Notes under the pieces: model-generated
The model's input: only the letters and a program-made list of their open reading frames with translations
Databases searched by the model: none
What the model was told of the DNA's origin: nothing
Source: Aeromicrobium sp. PE09-221
Lineage (GTDB): Bacteria; Actinomycetota; Actinomycetes; Propionibacteriales; Nocardioidaceae
Direction of reading: 5' to 3'
NCBI RefSeq assembly: GCF_002174305.1
Contig: NZ_MIJB01000002.1
Location: 62,001-126,000, forward strand
Length of the DNA stretch: 64,000 bases
Translations under genes and position numbers: made by a program
Part shown: positions 8,903 through 19,442 of the stretch, in pieces
How positions within the stretch are numbered: position 1 is the first letter of the stretch
Layout: the number at the start of each line of letters is the position of its first letter

Positions 8903-10093
8903 GTGAATCTCGACGATGTCCGCACAGCACGCGACCTGCTCTCCGGCGTCACCGAGGTCACACCGCTGGCACATTCACGCTGGCTCGCCGAGACCGCCGG
9001 CGCACCGGTTCACCTCAAGTGCGAGAACCTGCAGCGAGCCGGTTCTTTCAAGGTCCGGGGCGCCTACGTCCGCATCGCACGGCTGAGCGAGGGGGAACGT
9101 GCGCGCGGCGTGGTGGCGGCGAGCGCCGGGAACCATGCGCAGGGGGTCGCGCTGGCCGCACGACAGCTCGGCGCGGCGGCCACCATCTTCATGCCCGAAG
9201 GTGCCGCCCTGCCCAAAGTGCAGGCGACCCTCGGTTACGGCGCTGATGTGCGGTTCGCCGGCCGCGATGTGACCGCCGCGCTCGAGGCGGCTGAGGCCTT
9301 CAGCGCCGAGACGGGCGCGGTCTTCATCCATCCCTTCGACCACCGCGACATTCTCGCTGGACAGGGCACCGTCGGCCTCGAGATCCTCGAGCAGCAGCCC
9401 GATGTGCGCACGATCCTGGTGCCGCTCGGCGGTGGAGGGCTGGCCGCGGGCATCGCGCTGCTGCGCTCCGAGAGGCCCGATATCCGAGTCATCGGGGTGC
9501 AGGCCGGGGCGGCTGCGGCGTGGCCGGGATCGCTGGCGAGCGGTGAGCCGGTCCTCGCCGACCTCGGTCCGACGATGGCCGACGGAATCGCCGTCGCCCG
9601 GCCGGGCCAGGTGCCCTTCGACGTGGTCCGCGAATACGTGGACGAGATCGTCACCGTGGGAGAGGACACCCTGAGCACTGCGCTGATCGGACTCCTCGAA
9701 CGCGCCAAGCTGTTGGTCGAGCCGGCCGGCGCCGCTGGTGTCGCGGCGTTGCTGGAGCATCCCGATGCCTTCGAGGGCCCCGTCACCACGGTCCTGTCCG
9801 GAGGCAATATCGATGCCCTGCTGTTGCTGGAGGTCATCCGTCACGGTCTGGCCTCGGCCGGTCGGTTCATGATGTTCCGGGTGCGGATCTCCGATCGTCC
9901 GGGTGAGCTGATGCGGCTGCTGACCGAGCTGGCCAAGAACGACGTGAACGTGCTCAACGTCAATCACGACCGGGCCTCCGAGGCCCTCGGGGTGCGCCAG
10001 GTCGAGGTCGCTCTGCAGGTCGCGACGCGCGGTCCCGAACACCGCGAGAGCCTGCGTGCCCACCTGCTCGACCTCGGCTACGACCTCATCTGA
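8903..10093 (+). CDS. ilvA: Threonine ammonia-lyase (threonine dehydratase) with ACT domain
   Basis: A 396-residue PLP enzyme converting threonine to 2-oxobutanoate and ammonia. The PLP lysine is Lys50 in GSFKVRGA; the phosphate-binding loop is GGGGLAAG near residue 176. A single C-terminal ACT domain starts at about residue 320 (MMFRVRISDRPGELM), the short single-ACT form also called catabolic, whose regulation differs from the two-ACT E. coli IlvA. GTG 8903 lies 6 nt after a TAAAGT -10 box (8891-8896), suggesting a leaderless mRNA. A repeat hairpin lies seven bases after the stop. Confidence 0.93.
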   Translation: MNLDDVRTARDLLSGVTEVTPLAHSRWLAETAGAPVHLKCENLQRAGSFKVRGAYVRIARLSEGERARGVVAASAGNHAQGVALAARQLGAAATIFMPEGAALPKVQATLGYGADVRFAGRDVTAALEAAEAFSAETGAVFIHPFDHRDILAGQGTVGLEILEQQPDVRTILVPLGGGGLAAGIALLRSERPDIRVIGVQAGAAAAWPGSLASGEPVLADLGPTMADGIAVARPGQVPFDVVREYVDEIVTVGEDTLSTALIGLLERAKLLVEPAGAAGVAALLEHPDAFEGPVTTVLSGGNIDALLLLEVIRHGLASAGRFMMFRVRISDRPGELMRLLTELAKNDVNVLNVNHDRASEALGVRQVEVALQVATRGPEHRESLRAHLLDLGYDLI

Positions 10094-10100
10094 GCGAGGG

Positions 10101-10171
10101 AACCCGTTGAGTGTGACGTTTGGATGGCAGAAGTGCGGGTTTTGCCGTCCAAACGTCACACTCAACGGGTT
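10101..10171. repeat. Copy 1 of a dispersed 70-bp inverted-repeat element
   Basis: Two 29-nt arms (10101-10129 and 10143-10171) form a near-perfect hairpin around a 13-nt loop; the only non-Watson-Crick position is a G-T wobble. The outer arm begins AACCCGTTGAGTGTGACG. It lies between the convergent genes ilvA and greA. Closely related copies occur at 23616-23686 and 60309-60379. Confidence 0.92.
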
Positions 10172-10202
10172 CGGTTGCGTTCCGTCCAGGCGGGGGGAAC
10201 GA

Positions 10203-10234
10203 CGAACGCCCCGGCCATCGGGCCGGGGCGTTCG
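10203..10234 (-). terminator. Perfect hairpin downstream of greA
   Basis: CGAACGCCCCGGCC (10203-10216) and its exact complement (10221-10234) flank a four-base ATCG loop. It lies 14 bases beyond the greA stop, so it is the likely greA terminator, in addition to the repeat element between it and ilvA. Confidence 0.8.
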
Positions 10235-10248
10235 CGCGAGCGGGTCGC

Positions 10249-10749
10249 TCAGAAGGGCTTGGCGTCCACGATCTCGACCGAGAGGGTCTTGCCGTTCGGC
10301 GCCTCATAGGTCGCGCTGTCGCCGACCTTCTTGCCCGAGATCGCCACGCCGAGCGGCGAGGTGGGCGAGTAGATGTCGAGGTCGACGCTGGAGTCCATGC
10401 TGAGGAGCTCGCGCGAACCGAGCAGGAAGGTCTCGGTGTCCGTATCCCCCTCGAAACGGATGGTGATCTTCATGCCGGGCTCGACCAGGCCATCGTCGGC
10501 GGGAGCCTCGCCGACCTCGGCGCGGCGCAGCATGTCCTCGAGCTGGCGGATGCGGGCCTCGGTCTTGCCCTGCTCCTCACGAGCGGCGTGGTAGCCGCCG
10601 TTCTCCTTGAGATCGCCTTCGTCACGGGCGGCTGCGATCTTGGCCGTGATGTCGGCACGCACCTCGTTCTTGAGGTGATCGAGCTCAGCCGCCAAGCGGT
10701 CGTAGGCCTCCTGAGTGACCCAGATGGTGTCAGACTCGGTGGGCGTCAT
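10249..10749 (-). CDS. greA: Transcription elongation factor GreA
   Basis: A 166-residue factor that rescues backtracked RNA polymerase by stimulating transcript cleavage. The N-terminal coiled coil (about residues 10-80) carries the acidic tip with ARDEGDLKENGGYHAA, holding the catalytic Asp and Glu, and the C-terminal FKBP-like domain contains SPLGVAISGKKVGD. The start at 10749 is preceded by GGAGGAGGC; a longer in-frame start at 10785 would run through an upstream hairpin and is unlikely. The gene lies next to a DUF4307 gene and mca, as in other actinobacteria. Confidence 0.95.
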   Translation of the reverse strand: MTPTESDTIWVTQEAYDRLAAELDHLKNEVRADITAKIAAARDEGDLKENGGYHAAREEQGKTEARIRQLEDMLRRAEVGEAPADDGLVEPGMKITIRFEGDTDTETFLLGSRELLSMDSSVDLDIYSPTSPLGVAISGKKVGDSATYEAPNGKTLSVEIVDAKPF

Positions 10750-10769
10750 GATGCCTCCTCCACGTACGG

Positions 10770-10793
10770 AACCCCGGGTCACCACCCGGGGTT
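10770..10793 (-). terminator. Hairpin between the DUF4307 gene and greA
   Basis: A perfect 10-bp stem AACCCCGGGT (10770-10779 with 10784-10793) with a four-base loop lies 22 bases after the DUF4307 stop and 20 bases before the greA ATG. It may end the upstream transcript or sit in the greA leader. Confidence 0.55.
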
Positions 10794-10815
10794 GAATAAC
10801 CGACTCTACCAGGGA

Positions 10816-11193
10816 TCAGGCCGGTTCACATGTCCGGATGACAGCGGTGGTGGCCCGATGCTCCGTGATGATCTCCGCGGTCACCCTCGTGTTGCGCGGG
10901 GAGGCGGGCACCTCGACGACGGTCTCGCCGACGATCGCCTTGCTCTCGGCCTGGGCGTAGACCTCACACTCGAGGGCGACATCCTCGCTGCGGTAGACGT
11001 TGATGGTGATGGTGGTGAGGTCATCGGCCTGCACCTCGTAGCCGAAGACCTCGGACTGGTAGGGAGGCACATCGTCCCAGGCGGTCCAGGCTGCCCACGC
11101 GACACCGAGGCTGATGCCGATGACCGCGACGAGGGGCAGCGTCCAGCGCGGAGCCGTCCGCTTGCGGCCGTAGCGCTCGGTCAGGTCGGTCAT
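10816..11193 (-). CDS. DUF4307-type single-pass membrane protein
   Basis: A 125-residue protein with a basic N-terminal tail (TERYGRKRT), one transmembrane helix at about residues 18-36 and an extracytoplasmic beta-rich domain starting near VPPYQSEVFGYEV. Two cysteines (in LECEV and near the C-terminus in RTCEPA) could form a disulfide. This matches the conserved actinobacterial DUF4307 family, which sits beside mca and greA. Function is unknown. It is divergent from mca with 64 bp between starts. Confidence 0.8.
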   Translation of the reverse strand: MTDLTERYGRKRTAPRWTLPLVAVIGISLGVAWAAWTAWDDVPPYQSEVFGYEVQADDLTTITINVYRSEDVALECEVYAQAESKAIVGETVVEVPASPRNTRVTAEIITEHRATTAVIRTCEPA

Positions 11194-11257
11194 GGCTCCA
11201 TTGTCACAAATGGCCCGCGAGACCGGGCCGCCGCCACCTGCGTGGAAGGATGGACCC

Positions 11258-12127
11258 GTGGACGAACGACTTCGACTCATGCACGTGCATGCCCATCCCG
11301 ATGACGAATCGAGCAAGGGCGCCGCATCCACGGCCAAGTACGTGGCCGAGGGCGTCGATGTGCACGTGGTGACCTGCACGGGCGGCGAACGCGGCTCCAT
11401 CCTCAATCCGGGATTCGAGCATCCGGGGATCGTGGAGAATCCCGAGCTGATCGCGGAGATTCGTCGTGAGGAGATGGACCGTGCGCGCGAGATCCTCGGC
11501 GTGACCCAGGACTGGCTCGGTTTCGTGGACTCGGGATGGCCCGATGGCGACCCCAAGCCCCCGCTGCCCGAAGGCTGCTTCGCCCTGGTGCCGATCGAGG
11601 AGGCAGCCGCGCCGCTCGTGCGGCTCATCCGCTCGTTCCGTCCGCACGTGATGACCACGTACGACGAGAACGGCGGTTACCCGCACCCGGACCACATCAA
11701 GTGCCATGAGGTCAGCGTCTACGCCTTCGAGGCCGCGGCCGATCCCGAACGCTACCCCGAGTTGGGGGAGCCGTGGCAGGTAAAGAAGTTGTACTACCAC
11801 TTCGGTTTCTCGCGGGCGCGTACCGAGGCGATCGACGCGGCGATGAAGAGGCACGGCTTGGAATCGCCGTATGCCGAGCGGCTGGCGCGGTCCTTCGATC
11901 CTGAGCGGGAGAAGCGGGTCACCACGAAGGTCGAGTGTGCCGACTACTTCGACATCCGCGATCAGGCGTTGATCGCCCACGCGACGCAGATCGACCCCAA
12001 CGGCTTCTGGTTCGCGGTGCCCCGCGAGATCGAGAAGGAGGCCTGGCCCACCGAGGACTACGAGCTCGTGAAGAGTTTCGTGGACTCCCCGCTGCCCGAG
12101 GACGACCTCTTCGCCGGCCTGCGCTGA
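11258..12127 (+). CDS. mca: Mycothiol S-conjugate amidase Mca
   Basis: A 289-residue zinc amidase that cleaves mycothiol S-conjugates into a mercapturic acid and GlcN-inositol, a detoxification step. The zinc motif HAHPDD is at residues 11-16 and the second zinc-binding block YPHPDH lies near residue 143. Lys20 in ESSKGA is the residue that typically separates Mca from the deacetylase MshB. GTG 11258 is chosen because family members begin just before RLMxVHAHPDD; no strong ribosome site is visible. Its presence implies that the organism makes mycothiol. Confidence 0.94.
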   Translation: MDERLRLMHVHAHPDDESSKGAASTAKYVAEGVDVHVVTCTGGERGSILNPGFEHPGIVENPELIAEIRREEMDRAREILGVTQDWLGFVDSGWPDGDPKPPLPEGCFALVPIEEAAAPLVRLIRSFRPHVMTTYDENGGYPHPDHIKCHEVSVYAFEAAADPERYPELGEPWQVKKLYYHFGFSRARTEAIDAAMKRHGLESPYAERLARSFDPEREKRVTTKVECADYFDIRDQALIAHATQIDPNGFWFAVPREIEKEAWPTEDYELVKSFVDSPLPEDDLFAGLR

Positions 12128-12130
12128 CCC

Positions 12131-12565
12131 CTACCGCTGTGGCGGCCAGACGAGATCGAAACGTTCGAAGACGACCGGAAGGGCGTCGAGGTCGTCATCG
12201 GTGAGCGGCCCGTCGACGATCCGGCGGAAGAAGGCCCGGTGCCCGCGCAGCCAGGAGTCCCGGGAGCGATCGCCCTCGCCCTCGTCCCAGGCGAAGGCGT
12301 CGTCGACGCTGTCGAGGCGGCCGACGCGCACCTCGCGTGTGCGCAGCACGGCCCGTTCGCGGCCCTCGCCATCGGTCATGACCCAGTGATCCCCCACGGC
12401 GGGGATCTCGCCCTGTGCGAGCCCCGCGGTGGCTCTCTTGGGACCGTCGAGCACCAGTGAGAGCAGCTCGTCGGCCATCGCGGGCGAGTCGCCGAACTGG
12501 TCTACCTGGGGTGCCTCATCCGCGAACTCGGGATGCGCGGCTATGTAGTCGGCCCAGAGGCTCAT
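12131..12565 (-). CDS. ASCH domain protein
   Basis: A 144-residue cytoplasmic protein. It matches the ASCH fold (PUA-related RNA/nucleotide-binding superfamily): DGPKRATAGLA near residues 40-50 is the characteristic K-x-T-segment, followed by VGDHWVMTDGEGRERAVLRT strands. Some ASCH proteins hydrolyse acetylated nucleosides or bind RNA, but no specific activity can be assigned here. The ATG overlaps the stop of the upstream small membrane protein (ATGA), and the stop is only three bases from the mca stop, so the genes converge with no room for a separate terminator. Confidence 0.8.
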   Translation of the reverse strand: MSLWADYIAAHPEFADEAPQVDQFGDSPAMADELLSLVLDGPKRATAGLAQGEIPAVGDHWVMTDGEGRERAVLRTREVRVGRLDSVDDAFAWDEGEGDRSRDSWLRGHRAFFRRIVDGPLTDDDLDALPVVFERFDLVWPPQR

Positions 12566-12789
12566 GGGGTCTCGTCGTCACGAGGCGGGGCGGGGTCCTC
12601 GTCGGTCTTCTCGGTCTCCCACGGCTCGCGGGCGCGGCGGGCCATGCGCACGAAGGACCAGAGGAGGAGGCCGACGACGATGAACAGCCCGATGGTGAAG
12701 ATGCCGGCGGTCCAGCCGATCGCCTGATTGCCCTCGGGATCGATCTCCTCGGCGAGCAGCACTGCCGCGGTCAATGCACTGACGTCCAC
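12562..12789 (-). CDS. Small single-pass membrane protein, 75 aa
   Basis: One transmembrane helix (about residues 25-48, WTAGIFTIGLFIVVGLLLW) is followed by a charged cytoplasmic tail RMARRAREPWETEKTDE. Small proteins of this type lie next to mca in other actinobacteria, for example near M. tuberculosis Rv1083, but the function is unknown. GTG 12789 is 6 nt after a minus-strand TAGGCT box (12801-12796), suggesting a leaderless transcript shared with the ASCH gene. Confidence 0.7.
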   Translation of the reverse strand: MDVSALTAAVLLAEEIDPEGNQAIGWTAGIFTIGLFIVVGLLLWSFVRMARRAREPWETEKTDEDPAPPRDDETP

Positions 12790-12916
12790 CCGCTCAGCCT
12801 AGGCCGTGCTGTCCTCGGGTGGCCCGGTGGGCCTAACACGCTCGCAGATCGGGACGGGCGACTCTCGCCTGGCGAGACGGCATGGGATGACGCATCGCGG
12901 GGGCTTCCATGGAGAC

Positions 12917-13432
12917 ATGCCCAGACGACACATCACCGCACCCGCCCTCGACCTGCCCGCCTTGGTGGAGCTCGTCGAGTGTGTCGCTGACGAGGTCCGG
13001 GCCGGCGTCCACGAGGTACGCGCCGATCCGAACGAGCGGTGGCATACCCGAATTCACGCCGACGATCAGGTGGATGTCTGGCTCATCTCCTGGACCCGGG
13101 ATCAGGGGACCCAGCTGCACGACCATGGCACGTCGTCGGGAGCCTTCACCGTCGTGGAGGGGAGCCTCGACGAGGCGGTGTGGGAGGCCGAGACGCGGCG
13201 ACTGACCGAGACGGCGAGATCGGTGGGCGACTCGGTGGTCTTCGGCGAGCGCTATGTCCACGATGTCCGCAATCGTCGTGAGGAGACGGCCGTGAGCGTC
13301 CATGCGTATTCGCCACCGCTGCGGCAGATGAGCTACTACGAAGTCCGGCGTCGGCGGTTGGTGACGCTGGCGCATTCGTGGACCGATGACCCGGAGGCGC
13401 CGCCTCCCGCCCATCTGAGGAGGGCCTCATGA
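12917..13432 (+). CDS. Cysteine dioxygenase type I (cupin)
   Basis: A 171-residue cupin that would oxidise cysteine to cysteine sulfinate with O2 and Fe(II). The metal-binding histidines are His68 and His70 in QLHDHGTSSG and His115 in YVHDVRN, the three-His set of this family. The longer frame upstream is not used because GGAGAC directly precedes this ATG. The stop overlaps the rhodanese start (ATGA), indicating co-translation. Thiol substrates other than cysteine (for example 3-mercaptopropionate) are possible for bacterial members. Confidence 0.88.
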   Translation: MPRRHITAPALDLPALVELVECVADEVRAGVHEVRADPNERWHTRIHADDQVDVWLISWTRDQGTQLHDHGTSSGAFTVVEGSLDEAVWEAETRRLTETARSVGDSVVFGERYVHDVRNRREETAVSVHAYSPPLRQMSYYEVRRRRLVTLAHSWTDDPEAPPPAHLRRAS

Positions 13433-13854
13433 CGCGGTTCGCCTCGGTTGAGGCGTTGCTGGACGACGCACGATCGCGGATCGAGCGGTTGACTCCGGTG
13501 GAGGCGCGGGAACGTCAGCGGCACGGGTCGCAGCTGGTGGACATCCGGCCGGCCTGGCAGCGCGAGGAGGACGGCGAGATCCCCGGTGCCCTCGTCGTGG
13601 AACGGAATCACCTCGAATGGCGTCTGCATCCCGGCTCGGGAGCGGCATTGGCGCTCACGGATCGTGTCGATGAGTGGATCGTCGTGTGCACGGAGGGATA
13701 TACGTCCTCATTGGCTGCCGCGGCGCTGTGCTCGCTCGGTATCGCGGCGGCCGATATCGATGGCGGCCTGCGGGCATGGATCACGGCGGGCCTGCCTGTG
13801 TCGCGCACCGTCACGGCCGTCGAGGACGTCGTGCCGGAGCTCGCGGTCGCCTGA
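13429..13854 (+). CDS. Rhodanese-like sulfurtransferase domain protein
   Basis: A 141-residue single rhodanese domain. The active-site loop is CTEGYTSS with catalytic Cys87, and the substrate-side motif VDIRPAWQRE near residue 38 is typical. It probably transfers sulfane sulfur between thiols. The gene is translationally coupled to cysteine dioxygenase, so the pair likely handles cysteine-derived sulfur; the persulfide donor is not known. Confidence 0.88.
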   Translation: MTRFASVEALLDDARSRIERLTPVEARERQRHGSQLVDIRPAWQREEDGEIPGALVVERNHLEWRLHPGSGAALALTDRVDEWIVVCTEGYTSSLAAAALCSLGIAAADIDGGLRAWITAGLPVSRTVTAVEDVVPELAVA

Positions 13855-13890
13855 GGGTGCGAGCTCCGCGATCGCGCCTAGGCTGGCGCG

Positions 13891-14715
13891 ATGGGAGAGA
13901 TGGCGTCGAAGGCCGATCGTGCGGGGCGACGAGCTGAAAACAGCCGGGGCCTCGATCACGCGGTCCGCTTCGGGCTGGTGGTCTACGGCGTCGTCCATCT
14001 GACCTTCGGGTGGTTGGCGGTCCAGCTGGCCTTCGGGGACAGCTCGGGGGAGGCCAGCGGTACCGGTGCCCTCCAGGAGCTGGCGGAGCAGCCGCTGGGC
14101 GGGGTGGTCCTGTGGCTGATCGCGGCCGGGATGGTCCTGATGGTGCTCTGGCGGCTTCTCGATGCCGTACTGGGGCACCAGCGTGATGAGGGTTTCTCCC
14201 TGTGGCGGCGCCGGATCTCGGACATCGGCATGGCCGTCGTCTACGGCGTGCTGGCATATTCGGCGGTATCGACCGTGCTGGGTTCGTCGTCATCGAGTGA
14301 GGACAGTTCGGAGACGTTGACGGCGCGGGTCTTCGAGTTGCCGGGCGGTCAGTGGATCGTCGGTGCCATCGGCCTGGGGATCATCGCCGTCGCGGTCGGG
14401 CTCGTCTGGCAGGGGCTGAGCGAGTCGTACATGACGAACCTCGACACCGATGGTCACCGTGGGCACGATGCGCGCGCCTATCGGATCCTCGGCAAGATCG
14501 GCTATCTCGCCAAGGGGGCGACGATCGCGATCGTCGGCGTGCTGTTCGGTGTCTCGGCGATCCAGCAGGAGCCCTCGGAGTCCGGGAGCACCGATCAGGC
14601 GCTGCGTCAGCTGTTGGAGCAGCCCTTCGGCCCGTACCTGCTGATCGCGATGGCTGCCGGGATCGCCTCCTACGGTCTGTTCTGCTTCGCCCAGGCCAAG
14701 CACCTCTCGCGCTAG
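13891..14715 (+). CDS. DUF1206 family membrane protein
   Basis: A 274-residue protein with six predicted helices arranged as three repeats of a two-helix unit, the layout of DUF1206. Each repeat starts with a short polar lead and a GLVVYGVVH-, GMAVVYGVL- or GATIAIVGV-type helix, and the linkers contain similar QPLGG / QPFGP turns (about residues 68 and 245). Function is unknown. The ATG is 6 nt after a TAGGCT box (13879-13884), so it is probably transcribed alone as a leaderless mRNA. Confidence 0.85.
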   Translation: MGEMASKADRAGRRAENSRGLDHAVRFGLVVYGVVHLTFGWLAVQLAFGDSSGEASGTGALQELAEQPLGGVVLWLIAAGMVLMVLWRLLDAVLGHQRDEGFSLWRRRISDIGMAVVYGVLAYSAVSTVLGSSSSSEDSSETLTARVFELPGGQWIVGAIGLGIIAVAVGLVWQGLSESYMTNLDTDGHRGHDARAYRILGKIGYLAKGATIAIVGVLFGVSAIQQEPSESGSTDQALRQLLEQPFGPYLLIAMAAGIASYGLFCFAQAKHLSR

Positions 14716-14718
14716 CGC

Positions 14719-15612
14719 TCAGCCGAGCCCGTCGAGGTGGTAGTCGGCGATGACGGGGCAGTGGTCGCTGAGGCGGGCATCGTAGGAGTCCTCGCGGGCC
14801 GACCACGCGGCCGTGGCCTGATGGGCCAGGTTCGGCGATGCCAGGTGGTAGTCGATGCGCCACCCCGAGTCGTTGGCGAAGGCCTGTCCACGCCACGACC
14901 ACCACGAGTAGGGGCCGTCCTGATCTGGATGAAGAGTGCGGACCACGTCGATCATCCGGCGCGGGGAGATGACGCTGTCGAGCCACTCGCGCTCCTCGGG
15001 CAGGAAACCCTCGGACTTCTGGTTGCTGCGCCAGTTCTTCAGGTCCTGTTTGGTGTGGGCGATGTTGAAGTCGCCCATGATGAGGAACTCGCGCCCGTCC
15101 TGCGCCGCCTCGCGTCGTGATGCGGTGATCTGCCGCGCCAGGCCGCGCAGGAAGCGCATCTTGCGGTCGTACTTCTCCTTGGAGTTCTCCTCATAGGGCC
15201 AGGCCGCACCCTTGGGCAGATAGAGCGAGGCGACGCGCAGCGGTGCGTCGGCGAGGTCGACCTCCACGTAGCGGCCCTCGTCACGGAAGGCGGCGAGGTC
15301 GCGGTTGACGATGCGGGTGACCGGCAGCTGTTCGGGGCTGCCGTCAGGGGCGACGGTGTGGGCGAAGTCGTCCAATGCGCGGATCTGCGCGGGGGCCCGG
15401 CGGGTGAGGACGGCGACCCCGTTGCGTCCCGCCTTCTGTCCGGCGTCCCAGGTGGCGTGGTAGTCCCCGAAGGCACCGCTGGGCAGGTCCTCGACCCGGC
15501 ACCGCACCTCCTGCAGGGCGATCACATCGGCCCCCGCATCAGCCCAGAAATCGGTGAACCCGCGCCGGAGCGCGGCACGGATGCCGTTGACGTTGTGAGT
15601 ACCGATGCGCAT
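14719..15612 (-). CDS. xthA: Exodeoxyribonuclease III (AP endonuclease)
   Basis: A 297-residue Mg2+-dependent nuclease of the EEP superfamily, cutting at abasic sites and degrading 3' ends. Motifs are LQEVRC (metal-binding Glu), IMGDFNIAH (catalytic Asp/Asn), WRIDYHLAS and the C-terminal LSDHCPVIADY with the catalytic His. Length is slightly above E. coli XthA. GGAGCACC before the ATG serves as ribosome site. It converges with the DUF1206 gene with three bases between stops. Confidence 0.94.
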   Translation of the reverse strand: MRIGTHNVNGIRAALRRGFTDFWADAGADVIALQEVRCRVEDLPSGAFGDYHATWDAGQKAGRNGVAVLTRRAPAQIRALDDFAHTVAPDGSPEQLPVTRIVNRDLAAFRDEGRYVEVDLADAPLRVASLYLPKGAAWPYEENSKEKYDRKMRFLRGLARQITASRREAAQDGREFLIMGDFNIAHTKQDLKNWRSNQKSEGFLPEEREWLDSVISPRRMIDVVRTLHPDQDGPYSWWSWRGQAFANDSGWRIDYHLASPNLAHQATAAWSAREDSYDARLSDHCPVIADYHLDGLG

Positions 15613-15715
15613 GGTGCTCCACGATATCGAGCGGCACTGACAGGACCGACGCGGCTCCGGAGGGCGAGATCTCCGACCTTCGCCGTCTCACCAGGCGCAC
15701 GGGAGGATGGAGGAC

Positions 15716-17674
<1,959 letters not shown>

Positions 17675-17688
17675 CCTGAACTTCGGGA

Positions 17689-18384
17689 CTAGCCGTAGAC
17701 GAGGATGCTGACACCCACATAGTGAACGATGAAGGCGGCGATCGTCAGGCTGTGGAACACCTCGTGGAACCCGTACCAGTGCGGGAACGGGTTGGGGCGC
17801 TTGAAGCCGTAGACGAGGGCGCCGAGCGTGTAGAGGACGCCGCCCACGATCATCAGCACGAGCACCGTTGTGGGTGCGGCATCGACGAACTCCGGCCAGT
17901 AGAGGACCGCCGCCCACCCCAGCAGCAGATACAGCGGCACGTAGATCCACCGTGGCGCGCTCAGCCAGAAGACCTTGAACAGTACGCCCAGCAGTGCCCC
18001 GCCCCACACCAGAGAGAGCATGATCGCCGCGTGTCGTCCCGAGAGCAGCAGCAGCGAGAAGGGCGTATACGAGCCCGCGATCATGATGAAGATATTCGAG
18101 TGGTCGATGCGTTTGAGCGCCCGCTGGACGTTTTCGTGCCAGCGCCCGGTGTGATAGACCGCCGACACCACGAACAAGGCCAGCGAGCTCACCATGAACA
18201 CCGCTGCACCCACGCGGGCGAGCGGATCGTCGGCGATGACCAACATGACGATGAAGGAGAAGAAGGCCAGCGGCGCGGTCGCCAGGTGCAGCCAGCCACG
18301 CAGCTTGGGCTTGATCACCTCGACTCCGGCTTGGAAGCGCTCGGAGACATCGTCGAGGAGCGTGTCGGGGGATCGTCGGGTCAC
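17689..18384 (-). CDS. Hemolysin III / YqfA family membrane protein (PAQR-like)
   Basis: A 231-residue seven-helix membrane protein. The conserved metal-site positions of the HlyIII/PAQR fold are visible as SAVYH in helix 2, DHSNIFIMIAGSYTPF in helix 3 and HEVFHSL in the last helix. Despite the name, a membrane homeostasis or hydrolase role is more likely than haemolysis. The GTG is 6 nt after a minus-strand TATCCT box (18396-18391). It is divergent from the prenyl synthase gene, as Rv1085c/Rv1086 are in M. tuberculosis. Confidence 0.9.
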   Translation of the reverse strand: MTRRSPDTLLDDVSERFQAGVEVIKPKLRGWLHLATAPLAFFSFIVMLVIADDPLARVGAAVFMVSSLALFVVSAVYHTGRWHENVQRALKRIDHSNIFIMIAGSYTPFSLLLLSGRHAAIMLSLVWGGALLGVLFKVFWLSAPRWIYVPLYLLLGWAAVLYWPEFVDAAPTTVLVLMIVGGVLYTLGALVYGFKRPNPFPHWYGFHEVFHSLTIAAFIVHYVGVSILVYG

Positions 18385-18474
18385 GTTCTGAGGATAGTCC
18401 GGGCACCCACCTCGGCGGAGACCTTGTGTGCGCTCTCACGCGATCTGCCGGAAGGGGAGCGTAGGCTGACCCGC

Positions 18475-19236
18475 ATGGGGATGAGCGACCTGCTGTACGG
18501 CGTGTATGAACGCCGGCTGATGAACGGACTCGACCCCGCGCGGCTCCCGCATCATGTCGGCGCGATCGTCGACGGCAATCGCCGATGGGCGCGAGGCGCG
18601 GGCACCGGCGTCGACCACGGCTATCAGGCGGGTGCCGAGAAGATCACCGAGTTCCTCGGCTGGTGCGATGAGCTCGGCGTCAAGATCGTCACGTTGTGGG
18701 TGCTGAGCACCGACAACCTGCGGCGCTCACCTGAGGAGCTCTCCGCGCTCCTCGCCGTCATCGAGCAGATGGTCGACTCGCTCGCCGCATCGCGGCGCTG
18801 GCATGTGCGGCTCATCGGCAACCTGGACATGCTGCCGCAGGAGTCCGCCGCCCGGCTGAAGGCATCCGCCGACGCGACCTCCGATATCACCGGCCTGCAC
18901 GTCAACGTGTGTGTCGGCTATGGCGGACGCCAGGAGTTGACTGATGCCATGCGCTCGCTGCTGCTCGACCAAGCCGCCAAGGGCCGCACACTCGACGACA
19001 TCGCCTCCACCCTCGACGTCGATGACATCGCCGAGCATCTCTATACCAAGGGCCAGCCCGACCCCGACCTCGTCATCCGCACCTCCGGTGAGCAGCGGCT
19101 CAGCGGTTTCCTGCTGTGGCAGAGCGTCCATTCGGAGTTCTACTTCTCCGATGCGCTGTGGCCGGCCTTCCGGCGGGTGGACTTCCTGCGCGCGATGCGT
19201 TCCTATGCCTCGCGTGAGCGTCGCTTCGGCGCCTGA
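18475..19236 (+). CDS. Short-chain Z-isoprenyl diphosphate synthase (cis-prenyltransferase, Rv1086-like)
   Basis: A 253-residue cis-prenyltransferase. The catalytic Asp33 lies in IVDGNRRWAR, and the C-terminal signature RTSGEQRLSGFLLWQS is intact. The extended N-terminus with YxVYERRLMNGL and the position beside the hemolysin III gene resemble M. tuberculosis Rv1086, which makes (2Z,6E)-farnesyl diphosphate as primer for decaprenyl phosphate; chain length here is inferred. The ATG follows a TAGGCT box (18462-18467) by 7 nt. It supplies carrier-lipid precursors for cell-wall synthesis. Confidence 0.9.
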   Translation: MGMSDLLYGVYERRLMNGLDPARLPHHVGAIVDGNRRWARGAGTGVDHGYQAGAEKITEFLGWCDELGVKIVTLWVLSTDNLRRSPEELSALLAVIEQMVDSLAASRRWHVRLIGNLDMLPQESAARLKASADATSDITGLHVNVCVGYGGRQELTDAMRSLLLDQAAKGRTLDDIASTLDVDDIAEHLYTKGQPDPDLVIRTSGEQRLSGFLLWQSVHSEFYFSDALWPAFRRVDFLRAMRSYASRERRFGA

Positions 19237-19442
19237 TCGCGGCCCTCGACCTGTCATCTGCCCGTCACCGGGAATTGATCTGAGCGTCACCCGCGTCCTG
19301 GCGTGTCGGCCGCGAGCCGGCGCCCCGCGGGCGTAGTTTCGAGATGTGCCGAAGCTCGCCCCTGAGACAAAGGTGCCCTTGGTCAGATCGATGATGTGAG
19401 GGCCGGGTGCAGGGTGCGTGCGTGGCTCTCGAGGAGACAGCC